Assembly (NCBI GenBank): GCA_011033025.1
Contig: WFMF01000151.1
Span: 186,001-250,000 of the forward strand
Source of the DNA: Beroe forskalii
Lineage: Eukaryota; Ctenophora; Nuda; Beroida; Beroidae
DNA: 64,000 nt
Reading direction: 5' to 3'
Shown here: positions 31,091-41,136 of the stretch, one piece after another
Numbering within the stretch: the stretch's first letter is position 1
How the letters are laid out: each line of letters opens with the position of its first letter
Notes under the pieces: model-generated
The model's input: the letters and a program-made list of their open reading frames with translations, nothing else
Databases searched by the model: none
What the model was told of the DNA's origin: nothing
Translations under genes and position numbers: made by a program

Positions 31091-34000
31091 TTAGCAGTCA
31101 TTGGAAGGTGCCTCACCTCCCCCACTCACCCTCTCATCTGCACCTGTCTCTACTCCACTCTGACTTTCCGATGCACTTTGGTTTTCCGGGCTACTGGCAC
31201 ACGTCTCACGGTACTTCTTTGTTTTTCCGAATGCCAACTCAAGACGTTGGGGAGCTTTCTTTGTCCTGCTTGATCGCCGTGGCGCAGGTACCTCATCTGG
31301 CTTGGGGGTTTCCACAGTCTTGTCCCTTCCGTGACAGTGATCCCCTTCTCTCACCGGATTAGGTTCTTCAACTATGACTTCCTCCTCTTCAGGGATGCTG
31401 TCTGAGTCTGTCGTTTCATCAGAGTCTGGCATTCTCCTGACACCTCCATCCTTCCATCCTTCAATTCATTGAAGTGCCTGACCTTCTCCCTTCCTTTCCA
31501 TCCCTGGGGTCTCAACCGAAATGTCCAGCCCCCTTTTAACACCTCTACAACAATGTATTTCCCTGAATATTTCCGTGCCAGCTTCTTTCCTTTTTTCAGC
31601 ACCTCGTAGGCATCCAGTTTGATCCTGACAAGATCACCTACCTTGTATGCTGCTCCCCTTGTCTTCTGCTCCTCCATCCTTTTGATCTGGGCACAACGTG
31701 TTTTCTCCCGTGCTCTTTTTATCATCTCAGCAATCCCCTGTTCCTTGGCTCGGAGTAGTTGGGTTGTGTAATCTTCCTTTTGCTCTTCCTCTGCCCCCAA
31801 CTTCCTTCCCCCATCTCTAAGCCATGCTACCTCTGGAGTTCGAGGTTCCCTCCCAAACACCATCTCCATGGGTGAGATTCCTGTGGTGGCTGACTTTGCT
31901 GAATTGTGGGCAAATGCAACCCGGTAAACTGCCTCTGGCCATTTCTCTAGCTCGTTCTCACACATACATCTAATCTGTGCCATCAACTGGTTCTGCCTCT
32001 CACATTGCCCCTGGCTCTCTGGGTGTTTAGGTGCTCCGAATTTGTGCTTGATTCCTGTCATTTTGCACAGTGCTCTGAATATGGCTGCTGTGAAGTGGGT
32101 TCCCCTGTCCGAATTTCCTGCTTCTGGCACCCCGAAAGTACAAATCCAATGATTCATCATCATGCTAGCTGCCGTCTCCGCCTGATCATCCTGACATGGT
32201 ATGAATAGGACGTATCTGGATAGCACGTCTTGGATTTGGAGTATATACTTAAATGGGTGACTGACCGCTGCAGGAAAGGGTCCCATGAAGTCCACTTGGA
32301 GGTGGTTCAATGTCTTATCTGGTAGGTCCGTTTCTTGGAATGGCGCCACATTCGGGTGAGTAGAGTGTTTGTTGGTATTGCATAACTCACAATCCCTCAC
32401 AAACTGCTCCACGTCTGCCTTCATTACCTTCCAGAAAAACGAATTTCTCACCCTCCACCATGTCCTGTCTATCCCCATGTGCCCCCCTAAACCACCACTG
32501 TGGCATATTTTGATAGCCTCCTCGGCAAGATCCCTGGGTAGGAGAATCCGATCTCTCACCTTCACCCCGAACTGAGCCTTCTGTGTCCGTCTCCCTCCAT
32601 TGAACTTAACCATCACCACTCCCCTCTCGTCCATGAAGGTTCTGTCAAGGAGTGCTTGTGTCTCGATTATCCCCTTCATAATCTCGAAGTTGGCCTTGCT
32701 CTTCTCCCCTACCTCATTACCAGCTCTTTGCCCAAGGTATTTTGCTAGGTAGCTGATACCAGGACACCCCTTCTGCTTTTCCTTGATTTGATCTATACCC
32801 AAACCTTCAATGGGCCCTTGCCTCTCCACTGCTTCCACTACTGCGATACTGGCCTCCCCTTCCACTTCGTCAGTCTTCTCTCTTCCCTCGTGAGCCACCC
32901 TCGACAAGTAATCTGCCATAGACAGTTCTGGGCTTCTCCCTGATTTGTGAATTAAATTCATATTGAACTGCTGCAAGAATTCCACCCACCGTCCACGTCT
33001 CCCTCTCTCATCATGGACGTTCAGCCCTTTCAACCATTTCACTGCCTGATGGTCTGTGATGAGGTCAAACTCCTTGGTTAAGTAAACCCTGAATTTCCTA
33101 ACGGCCAGAACCACGGCCAGCAACTCCTTGTCTGTAGTATGGTACTTTTGTTCGGCCGGTGTAAGGGTGTGGTGGTAGTATGCTACTGGAGCTCTAACCT
33201 CCCCTTCCATTTGAGTTAGTACAGCTCCTGCCCCAACATCACTACCATCAGTGATAAGGGTAAACTTCTGTTCGTAGTCAGGTATCTTCAGGGCGGTCGC
33301 TTCAGCCACCAATCTTTTGAGCTTGTTAAAAGCCTGGTTCATTCCGACTGTCCACCGTAACTTACTGTGGGGCTTACCCCTGACACCAGCATTAAGGGGT
33401 TTGGCCACTTCAGCCACCCCAGGTAACCAACGCTGTACGAACGAAAATGCACCTAACACTCTCCTCAGTTCCCTTACCGTTGAAGGTGTAGGTAAATTCC
33501 TCAGGTCCTTCACCCTCTGTTCACTAATCTTGACCATTCCATTCTTGATCACTGAACCAAGATACACTACCTCACTGACCTCAAACTTACATTTTTCTGG
33601 GCTCAAGGCAAGTTCTGCCTCCCTCACCTTCGTCAGAACCTTACCTAGTCTCTCCAAATGAATCTCCCATGTGTCTCCCCAAATGAGAATGTCATCTAAG
33701 TAACATAAGGCTTCGATGAAGTTACTAGTTCCCAACATTGTTGCCATCATCCTCTGAAAAGAGTAACCTGCTCCCTTGAGTCCAAAAGGGCAGCGCTCCG
33801 CCCACTCATACTGTCCCCATGGTACCACGAAGGCTGTCACCTCAGAGTCCTCCTTCCTCAAGGGCATTTGGTGGTAACCAGACTTAGCGTCCAGCACTGA
33901 AAAGTACTTAGCTGTCACTAGGCGGTCTAGTAGATCCTCAATGAGTGGTATAGGGTGTAGGGTTGCTGGGTCTGACACTTCATTCACCCTCCTGTAGTCT

Positions 34001-35063
34001 AAGGCCAGTCTTAAGCTACCATCTGCCCTCCTGGCACATACTACGGGTGCAGCCCATGGGCTATTCGACACCCTGATCACCCCCATCTCCAACAGCTTCT
34101 CTATCTCATTCCTTACCTCCCTCTCTGCCTCTGGGCTCAACCTTCTTGGGGGTGAAGCAATAGGGGTAGTCTCATCCTTCTTCCTTACTGAGTGTTCCAC
34201 TCCTACTTCCACCAGAGGTAGTTTTCCCCCTCTATAAAATACCTCTTCGAACTCATCGAGTAACTTGGTAACTTGCTGCCTCTGTTCCTGAGACAGGTCA
34301 CTCCCTGTGTTGAATGGCACCCTCTCTTTACTTGTCCCCTGGTGCATCTTCACTCCTTGTGCCCCACCGTGCATAGGGCCCTTGAATGACTGGTGAATGG
34401 AAGTAACAGGTTTTATCTGTCCCAATCTGTACCCCTCACATAGTTCCTCCTCCTCATTGTTCATATTGGCCACCTTTACTACAAAGGTTCCATCCCTTCC
34501 TTCATCAGTCTGAATCAACGAATATGGTGCCCCAAATCTGTCCTCTTCACCTCTTAGGGGTTCTAACAGGTAAGGGTATCTTGGGACCAATCCCTTGGCT
34601 TTGCACCTAACCAGTGCCTCTGTCATTGGCGTCAATCTGCATTTTGCCACCACCTGGGCATCCCCTATTCTTGCCTCTGAACCCTGTGGTGTTCTCTGCA
34701 TGGGTAATCCGTCATGAATACTCACCACAGCTGCTTCTCTTCAAAATCGATCTGAATTGGGGAAACTCGACTCCAAAAGTCTGCGCCCAGTATGACATCA
34801 GAAGTTATATTTCGCACCACCACAAACCTCTGGTCATGCACCATCAACTCTCCAACCACTAGGTTGCGCCAAATTACGCCGAGGATTTCAATCCTTTCTC
34901 CGCTCACCCCTTTTCCATGCAGGTCATGTTGATCTTCACTGAGGGAACCCCTCTCCTCTGCTCCTCCAGTGTCAATCAATGCCGGGCAGCCTGACCCATT
35001 CTCACATGACATCTCGTCAAGCCAGGTAACGTATACATGAGGAGATCTCTGCATGATATGGTG
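31091..35063 (-). pseudogene. pol: Gypsy copy 2 pol: PR-RT-RH-IN (protease damaged)
   Basis: Minus strand. RT, RNase H and integrase lie in one frame (34728-31372) and keep the RT segment lost from copy 1 (33834-33894), YLDD (33691-33702), TDGSD, the HHCC finger and the DD35E integrase residues. Damage relative to copy 1: a 33-bp in-frame deletion just after the protease DTG (near 34965), a 22-bp deletion that puts protease out of frame with RT (near 34730), and an 8-bp tandem duplication (GAAGGATG, near 31450) that shifts the acidic tail into another frame (31432-31091). The protease part is readable at 35063-34722. Confidence 0.92.
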
Positions 35064-35690
35064 GGGGGGGGGTAAGGCAAACTTTGGCAAATTAATCCCT
35101 AAATTTTTGAGCTTGCCAAAAAAAGTGTTTGCCAAAGTTTGCCATAGTTTGCCAAAGTTTGCCAAAAAAAGCCTTAAAATATTGCAAAATTGAAATAAAA
35201 TCACTCAGTTTGTTCTAAATTGTTCAGATGAGCTTATATAGTATATACAGATCTGGTTAACATTTCTACAAACATTTTATATACCATAAGAATTATATAT
35301 CTTGATCCAGTTAAGATATCTGGTATGTCACAACAGTGGAATAGTGTATGGAGGATCCATTACTTTGAATTTACGGCGTTTAAACTCAAAATTATAGGTT
35401 TAAAGGCATTAATGCACTCATGCTTTTGTGAAAAAGCCATCTCGAGTTCGGAAATATGCTTGCAGTACCGAAGTAGAGCATCAAGAAGAGGTTTAGTAAA
35501 ACGTAGTGTATTTTCAAGGAAATTGCTTTTAAAATGAGGGAAATCCTTTATAATCGAAAGGGAAACCCTTAAAAATAGAGGAAATCCCTCAGAAAATCCA
35601 CTTATTTTCATTGGATTCCCCCGACCCCCATGCTTTACCTTAAGATTCAACCAACATTTTGGGTAAATACTTTGGTGTGCCGGGTATGAT
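35064..35690. other. No gene seen; short AAGTTTGCC repeats
   Basis: Next to the gypsy end is a G-run and then irregular repeats of TTTGCCAAAGTTTGCC (35085-35175). The rest is AT-rich single-copy-looking sequence. Short frames at 35325-35537 and 35360-35650 are not supported. Confidence 0.45.
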
Positions 35691-36679
35691 AGGCTAACTT
35701 AATAAAGGAGTGTGAAAGGCTTACTTAGAAGTGTGATAGGCTTACTTATACTAAGGAGTGTGATTGGCCTCCTTAGGGGTGTGGTAGGCTTACTCAGGAG
35801 TGTGATAGTCTTATTTAGGGGTGTGATAGCCTGATAGGCATACTTAGGAGTGTGATAGGCTAACTCTGGAGTAAGATAGGCTTTCTTAGAAGTATGGTAG
35901 GCCCACTTAGGAGTGTGTTAACTGCTAGGCTTACTGTGATAGGCTCACTTAGGGGTGTAAAAGGCTTACTTAGGTGTGTGATAGCGTAACTGAGTAGTGT
36001 GATAGGCTTACTTACTACTTAGAAGTGTGATAGGCTCACTTAGGAGTGTGATAGGTTACTTAAGTACTTAGGAGAGTGATAGGCTTACTTACGAGTGTTA
36101 TACTGTTATAGGCTTGAATTTGAATTTGAAGATCATTTTACAGTACAATTACAATATACTTACTTAGGAGTAGGATAGGCTGACTGGCTTACTCAGGAGT
36201 GTGATAGTCTTATTTAGGGGTGTGATAGCCTGATAGGCATACTTAGGAGTGTGATAGGCTAACTCTGCAGTAACATAGGCTTTCTTAGAAGTATGGTAGG
36301 CCCACTTAGAAGTGTGAAAGGCTCACTTAGGAGTGTGATAGGCTTACATAGGTGTGTGATAGGCTTACTTAGGAGAGTGATAGGCTTACTTACGAGTGTG
36401 AGAGGCTCACTTAGAAGAGTGATAGGCTTACTCAGGAGTATGATATGCTATCTTATAATTTCAAGTAGGAGTGTGATAGGCTCACTTAGGGGTGTGATAG
36501 GCTTACTTAGGGGCGTGATAGGCTAACTTAGGAGTGTGATTGGCTCACTTTGGAGTGTGATAGGCTCACTTAAGGGTGTGATAGGCTAACTAAGGCGTGT
36601 GATAAGCTTAATAAGGGGTGTGATAGGCTAGATCTCTGGAGTAAGATAGGCTTTCTTAGAAGTATGGTAGGCCCACTAA

Positions 36680-36848
36680 GGGATCGTTCACATAATATTA
36701 CGTAATCACCTAGAGGGGGGAGGGGGTTTCCAAATGATTACGTTACATGTTATTGTAACAAATACAACTACTGTAAACTTGATTACGAGGGGGGGGGGGG
36801 GGGGTTGAAATCGGCCAAAAATTGATTACGTAATATGTGAACGATCCC
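36680..36848. mobile_element. Harbinger-like MITE inserted in the minisatellite
   Basis: 169 bp with ends GGGATCGTTCACATAATATT and ATATGTGAACGATCCC, the same terminal repeats as the 1.1-kb elements at 15.9 and 41.1 kb. It is flanked by TAA on both sides (36677-36679, 36849-36851). The paralogous minisatellite block at about 37270 contains the uninterrupted sequence CCCACTAAGGAGTGTGGTAG, an empty site with one TAA. It keeps a G-rich subterminal block and TTACGTAATC words only. Confidence 0.92.
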
Positions 36849-38418
36849 TAAGGAGTGTGGTAGGCTTACTCAGGAGTGTGATAGGCCCACTTAGGAGTGT
36901 GATAGGGTAACTGAGGAGTGTGATAGGCTTACTTTCTACTTAGAAGTGTGATAGGCTCACTTAGGAGTGTGATAGGCTTACTTACGAGTGTGTCAGGCTT
37001 GAATTTGAATTTGAATATCATTTTACAGTACAGCTACAATATACTTACTTAGGAGTAGGATAGGCTGACTCAGGAGTGTGATAGGCTTACTAGTTACTAT
37101 GGAGTGTGATTGGCTCACTCAAGAGTGTGATAAGCTTACTTAGGGGGTGTGGTAGGCTTACTCAGGAGTGTGATAGAATTATTTAGGGGTGTGGTAGCCT
37201 GATAGGCATACTAAGGAGTGTGATAGGCTAACTCTGGAGTAAGATAGGCTTTCTTAGAAGTATGGTAGGCCCACTAAGGAGTGTGGTAGGCTTACTCAGG
37301 AGTGTGATAGGCGTATTTAAGGGGTGTAACAGGCTTACTTCGGAGTGTGATAGGGTAACTGAAGAGTGTGATAGGCTTACTCACTACTTAGAAGTGTGAT
37401 AGGCTCACTTAGGAGTGTGATAGGCTTACTTAGGTGTGTGATAGGCTTACTAAGGAGAGTGATAGGCTTACTTACGAGTGTGATAGGCTTGAATTTGAAT
37501 TTGATGATCATTTTACAGTACAATTACAATATACTTACTTAGGAGTAGGATAGGCTGACTGGCTCACTCAGGAGTGTGATAGTCTTATTTAGGGGTGTGA
37601 TAGCCTGATAGGCATACTTAGGAGTGTGATAGGCTAACTCTGCAGTAACATAGGCTTTCTTAGAAGTATGGTAGGCCCACTTAGAAGTGTGAAAGGCCCA
37701 CTTAGAAGTGTGAAAGGCCCACTTAGAAGTGTGAAAGGCTCACTTAGGAGTGTGATAGGCTTACTAAGGAGAGTGATAGGCTTACTTACGAGTGTGATAG
37801 GCTTGAATTTGAATTTGATGATCATTTTACAGTACAATTACAATATACTTACTAGGAGTAGGATAGGCTGACTCAGGAGTGTGATAGGCTTACTAAGTTA
37901 CTAGTTACTATGGAGTGTGATTGGCTTACTCAGGAGTGTGATAGGCTTACTTAGAGGTGTGATAGGCTAGATAACGAGTGTAATAAGCTTAATAATGGGT
38001 ATGATAGGCTTACTTAGGGGTGTGATAGGTCAACTTAGGAGTGTGATAGGCTCACTAAGCAGTGTGATAGGCTCCATGAGGAGTGTGATGGGCTCACATA
38101 CGAGTGCGATAGAATTACTTCGGGGGATGATATGTTTACTTAGGAGAGTGGTAGGCTTACTCAGGAGTGTGATAGGTTTATTTAGGGGTGTGATAGGCTT
38201 ACTTAGGGGTGTGATAGGCTAACTTAGGAGTGTGATATGCTATCTTAGGATTTCAATTAATTGCTAAGGGCTTTAGGGGTGTGCTAGGCAATAAACTTTC
38301 TTAGGAGTGCAATAGGGTAACAAAGGAGTGTGATAGGCTTACTTAGGAGTGTGAAAGGCTTCCTTAGGAGAGTCATAGGCTTGCTCAAGAGTATGATATG
38401 CTATCTTAGGATTGTAAT

Positions 38419-38643
38419 GAAAAATATTTCCCAAGAGATCAGACAAAAACGTTGAATTTGTTAGGAACAACAAGCTAAATCTTTATATTGAGGTAGAGTA
38501 CTTTCGTAACACTGACATCATCAGTACCTATAAAGAATTATCAAGATTAGAAAGGGTCCCAAGAAAAGTGTAAAAACATCGTAAAACATGTGCTAAATGT
38601 GGGAAAGGAAATGAAAGATCACGAAAAAGGAAAAGACTCATTC
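38419..38643. mobile_element. 225-bp insert with 12-bp TSD in the minisatellite
   Basis: TAGGATTGTAAT occurs at 38407-38418 and 38644-38655, bracketing unique sequence inside the otherwise continuous array. One forward frame reads FVRNNKLNLYIEVEYF to LERVPRK, then after a stop KTCAKCGKGNERSRKRKR, which looks like decayed protein-coding sequence. A 12-bp duplication and an A-rich right end are compatible with LINE-mediated retroposition of an mRNA fragment. I do not recognise the source. Confidence 0.55.
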
Positions 38644-38944
38644 TAGGATTGTAATTGGCTTACTTAGGAGTGTGATAGGCTCACTTAGGAGTGTGATAGG
38701 CTTACTTAGGGGTGTGATAGGCTTACCAAGGAGTGTGATTGGATTACTCAGGAGTGTGATAGGCTTACTTAGGGGTGTGATAGACTAACTAAGGAGTGTG
38801 ATAAGCTTAATTAGGGTGTGATAGGCTTACTTAGGGGTGTGATAGGCTTACTAAGGAGTGTGATTGGATTACTCAGGAGTGTGATAGGCTTACTCAGGAG
38901 TGTGATAGGCTTACGACCTTACGTAGGAGTATGATAGGCTCACT

Positions 38945-39440
38945 TATAACCCATACCTTTCCACTGATAATCCATCCCTATACACTTCTAACGCACCCCA
39001 ATCAACTCATAACCCATCCCAATCAACTCATAACCCACCTTGACCAACTCATAACCCACCCCAAGCAACTCATTACCCACCCCGACCAACTTCTTACCCA
39101 CCTCAATCAACCCATAACCCATCGCTTTCCACTCATAACCCACCCCTTTCCACTCATAACCCACTCCTTTCCACTCATAACCCACCCCTTTTCACTCATA
39201 ACCTAGCCCAATCATCTCATATCCCACCCCTTTCCACTTATATCCCACTCCTTTCCACTCATTACCCACCCCTTCACACTCACAACCCATCGTTTTCCAC
39301 TCATAACCCACCCCTTTCCACTCATAACCCCTCCTTTTTCCACTTATGACCAACCCCTTTACACTCATAACCCATTTTTTCCACTCATAACCCATCCTTT
39401 TCGACTCATGACTCACCCCTTTCCACCCATAACCCACCCC
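38945..39440. repeat. Second 21-bp array (CACTCATAACCCACCCCTTTC)
   Basis: About 23 diverged units of CACTCATAACCCACCCCTTT plus C, or its variant with CCAATCAACTCATAACCCA. It follows the first array immediately. Sequence is unrelated to the first array but the period is again 21 bp. Confidence 0.92.
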
Positions 39441-39525
39441 AATTAGCCTATTATATATTACATTCCTGGTTTAAAATTAATCTTTTTATACCAATATAGA
39501 TCACCTCCATCCTTTAATCAATTAT

Positions 39526-39617
39526 AACTGATGCCTTTTATAACTGATGCCTTTTATAACTGATGCCTTTTATAACTGATGCCTTTAATAACTGATGCCT
39601 TTTTATAACTGATGCCT
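39526..39617. repeat. 17-bp tandem repeat
   Basis: Roughly five units of TTTTATAACTGATGCCT between the second and third 21-bp-scale arrays. Confidence 0.9.
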
Positions 39618-39659
39618 TTTCTATAGATACCCCCATTTCTAGGGGACGGCGATATTTTC

Positions 39660-40085
39660 AGTTTGTCATTTTTCTTGCATGTTTTGACACATTCTAGGCG
39701 CTTTTTGTCACTTTTGTCGCGTTTCGACACTTTTTGTATTTGACACCATTCTGACATAGTCTGGCACAATTTGTCGCATTTTTGGACAGTTTTTGACGCG
39801 CTTTGTCGCGTTTTGACGCAATTTTGGGTACTCTTTTGACGTGTTTTGTCGCGTTTTGACCCTTTTTGTCGCATTTTAACGGTTTTTTGGTGCATTTTGA
39901 CGTCTTTTTTGGCGCATTTTGACGCTTTTTTGGCGCATTTTGACGCTTTTTTGGCACATTTTATCGCATACTTCGACACTTTTGGGCGCCATTTGTCGCG
40001 TTTTTACACATTTTTGAACTCATTTCTGGCGCTTTTGACACTTTTCGTCGCGTTTTGACGCTTTTTGACCCTTTTGAATGGCTTT
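39660..40085. repeat. Third array, TTTTGACGC/TTTTGTCGC type
   Basis: Irregular repeats of TTTTGACGC, TTTTGTCGC and TTTTTGGCGCATTTTGACGC. The clearest stretch (39890-39960) has a 21-bp period. It yields Lys/Ala/Cys-rich frames on the minus strand (for example KKASKCAKK) that are artefacts of the period. Unusually rich in CpG for this window. Confidence 0.88.
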
Positions 40086-40269
40086 TGTCTGCGAGGTTGA
40101 TTCAATTTTGAATCCTTCATTATCCAATAGAGCTAATAAAAGCCTAATTTGCTAATTGATGTTTGCATGAGCCAGGCCATCACTTTTTAAAGGTTTTTAC
40201 TTCTAATTCTATTCCAACAGCAGCTGTACAGCCAATGACAGGAATCAAAGGAAACAAACCAGTGACGGT

Positions 40270-40515
40270 CAAGGAAGTGTAATCCATACTTTATTTGCCC
40301 GAGACTTCGCTGCAATGGGCAGCTCCTTATTTACCCCTCCCGGCTCCCACACAGTTTCCTGTACTCCTGTACGCTCGGCTGAGTGAACCGTAGGGCTGCA
40401 TAGGCTCAAAATAAATCTCTCACCCTTAGCTCAGTGGTGCTGGCCGGGATTTCAACTCATGATCTTTAGATCCTGTGCCCAAATCGATACCACTACACCG
40501 CTAAACCACTGACCC
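40270..40515 (-). mobile_element. tRNA-derived SINE candidate
   Basis: On the minus strand the head (40512-40440) has a box A-like TAGCGGTGTAGTGGTATCG and a box B-like GAGTTGAAATCCC at tRNA spacing, with GGATCTAAAGATC resembling an anticodon arm. It is followed by a body (GAGCCTATGCAGCCCTACGG, GGGAGCCGGGAGGGG) and an end AATAAAGTATGG. Pol III box order and a non-tRNA tail define tRNA-type SINEs. No second copy is present in the window for comparison. Confidence 0.55.
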
Positions 40516-40650
40516 ACAAATCAAATCACAGGTAAAATAGGTCAGAATTCTGGAAACATGCATGGAGTAAAGGGGATCATTTAAGTGACAGGACTGATAA
40601 TACAGGAGATGAGGAATATATTGATTACGAGAAAACCCGTTGGGTTTTCT

Positions 40651-41136
40651 CTTTAATTGGACGTATAGTAAGTTGGATGTACAATAAATTGAACGAAGTC
40701 ATAGATTCAATTTTTTTGTTACTTGGGGTAGGTGCAACGTAACGAAATTACGAAATATTTTCATAGATTTGAATAGGTATGAATCAAAAGTATTGCAGAT
40801 TTTGTGATTTTAAATTAATGTCGAAGGACATAACATTAAATAAGGACTCAAGATTTTAAGAACAATGGTTTTCTAATCCAAAGTTCAGATTCGGAGATGA
40901 GATGGGCTACAAATATGAATCCAAGCTCATTGAAATCAAAATTGTCTGCATTTTCATCTGTTTATAACCCACTCCTAACTTTAATTGGACGTATAGTAAG
41001 TTGGACGTACAATAAATTGAACGAAGTCATAGATGCAATTTTTTGTTGCTGGGGGAGGGGTGCAACGTAACGAAATTACGAAATATCTACATAGGGTTTG
41101 CATATGAATCAAAAAATTTTGCAGATTTTGCGATTA
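40651..41136. repeat. 328-bp tandem duplication, copy A and start of copy B
   Basis: Copy A (40651-40978) starts CTTTAATTGGACGTATAGTA; copy B starts with the same word at 40979. Copy B is broken at 41136 by a Harbinger-like element, continues at 42326-42390, is broken again by a LINE, and finishes at 45192-45305 (AATCCAAAGTTCAGATTCGG onward). Copy A is uninterrupted. Confidence 0.92.

Larger units (their letters stand above)
26331..35063 (-). mobile_element. Ty3/gypsy retrotransposon, copy 2 (5'-truncated, split by a LINE)
   Basis: The same family as copy 1, in reverse. On the minus strand it begins at the pol start region (35063, equivalent to about 6424 in copy 1) next to a G-run, so the LTR, gag and spacer are missing. 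It runs through pol and the 3' UTR to 30862, is interrupted by a LINE (26416-30861), and resumes with the purine tract (26403-26415) and a 72-bp LTR fragment (26331-26402). The LTR fragment extends nine bases further than the 3' LTR of copy 1 (adds TGTAAGTTA). About 9 bp of the original sequence at the LINE site (TGGCGGACT in copy 1) are absent. Confidence 0.92.
35690..38940. repeat. 21-bp minisatellite with higher-order structure
   Basis: Diverged tandem units of the form CTTAGGAGTGTGATAGGCTTA over about 3.2 kb. A non-repeat marker GAATTTGAATTTGAAGATCA, continuing ...TTTTACAGTACAATTACAATATACTTACT, recurs at about 36115, 36998, 37493 and 37805, and the block GATAGTCTTATTTAGGGGTG...AGAAGTATGGTAGGCCCAC recurs at about 35805, 36203, 37170 and 37578. 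This shows larger repeat units of several hundred bases. The 7-residue-periodic frames (such as VIGLLRG) are by-products. Confidence 0.93.

Noticed and set aside
38945..39440. Telomere-like C-rich repeats
   Set aside because: The CCCACC/CCCTTT words belong to a 21-bp minisatellite; no TTAGGG-type hexamer array is present.
36293..39979. ORFs with seven-residue repeats such as VIGLLRG, HPFPLIT and KKASKCA
   Set aside because: Direct consequence of 21-bp tandem arrays.
35690..40085. CRISPR array
   Set aside because: The repeats are contiguous without unique spacers, and the genome is eukaryotic.
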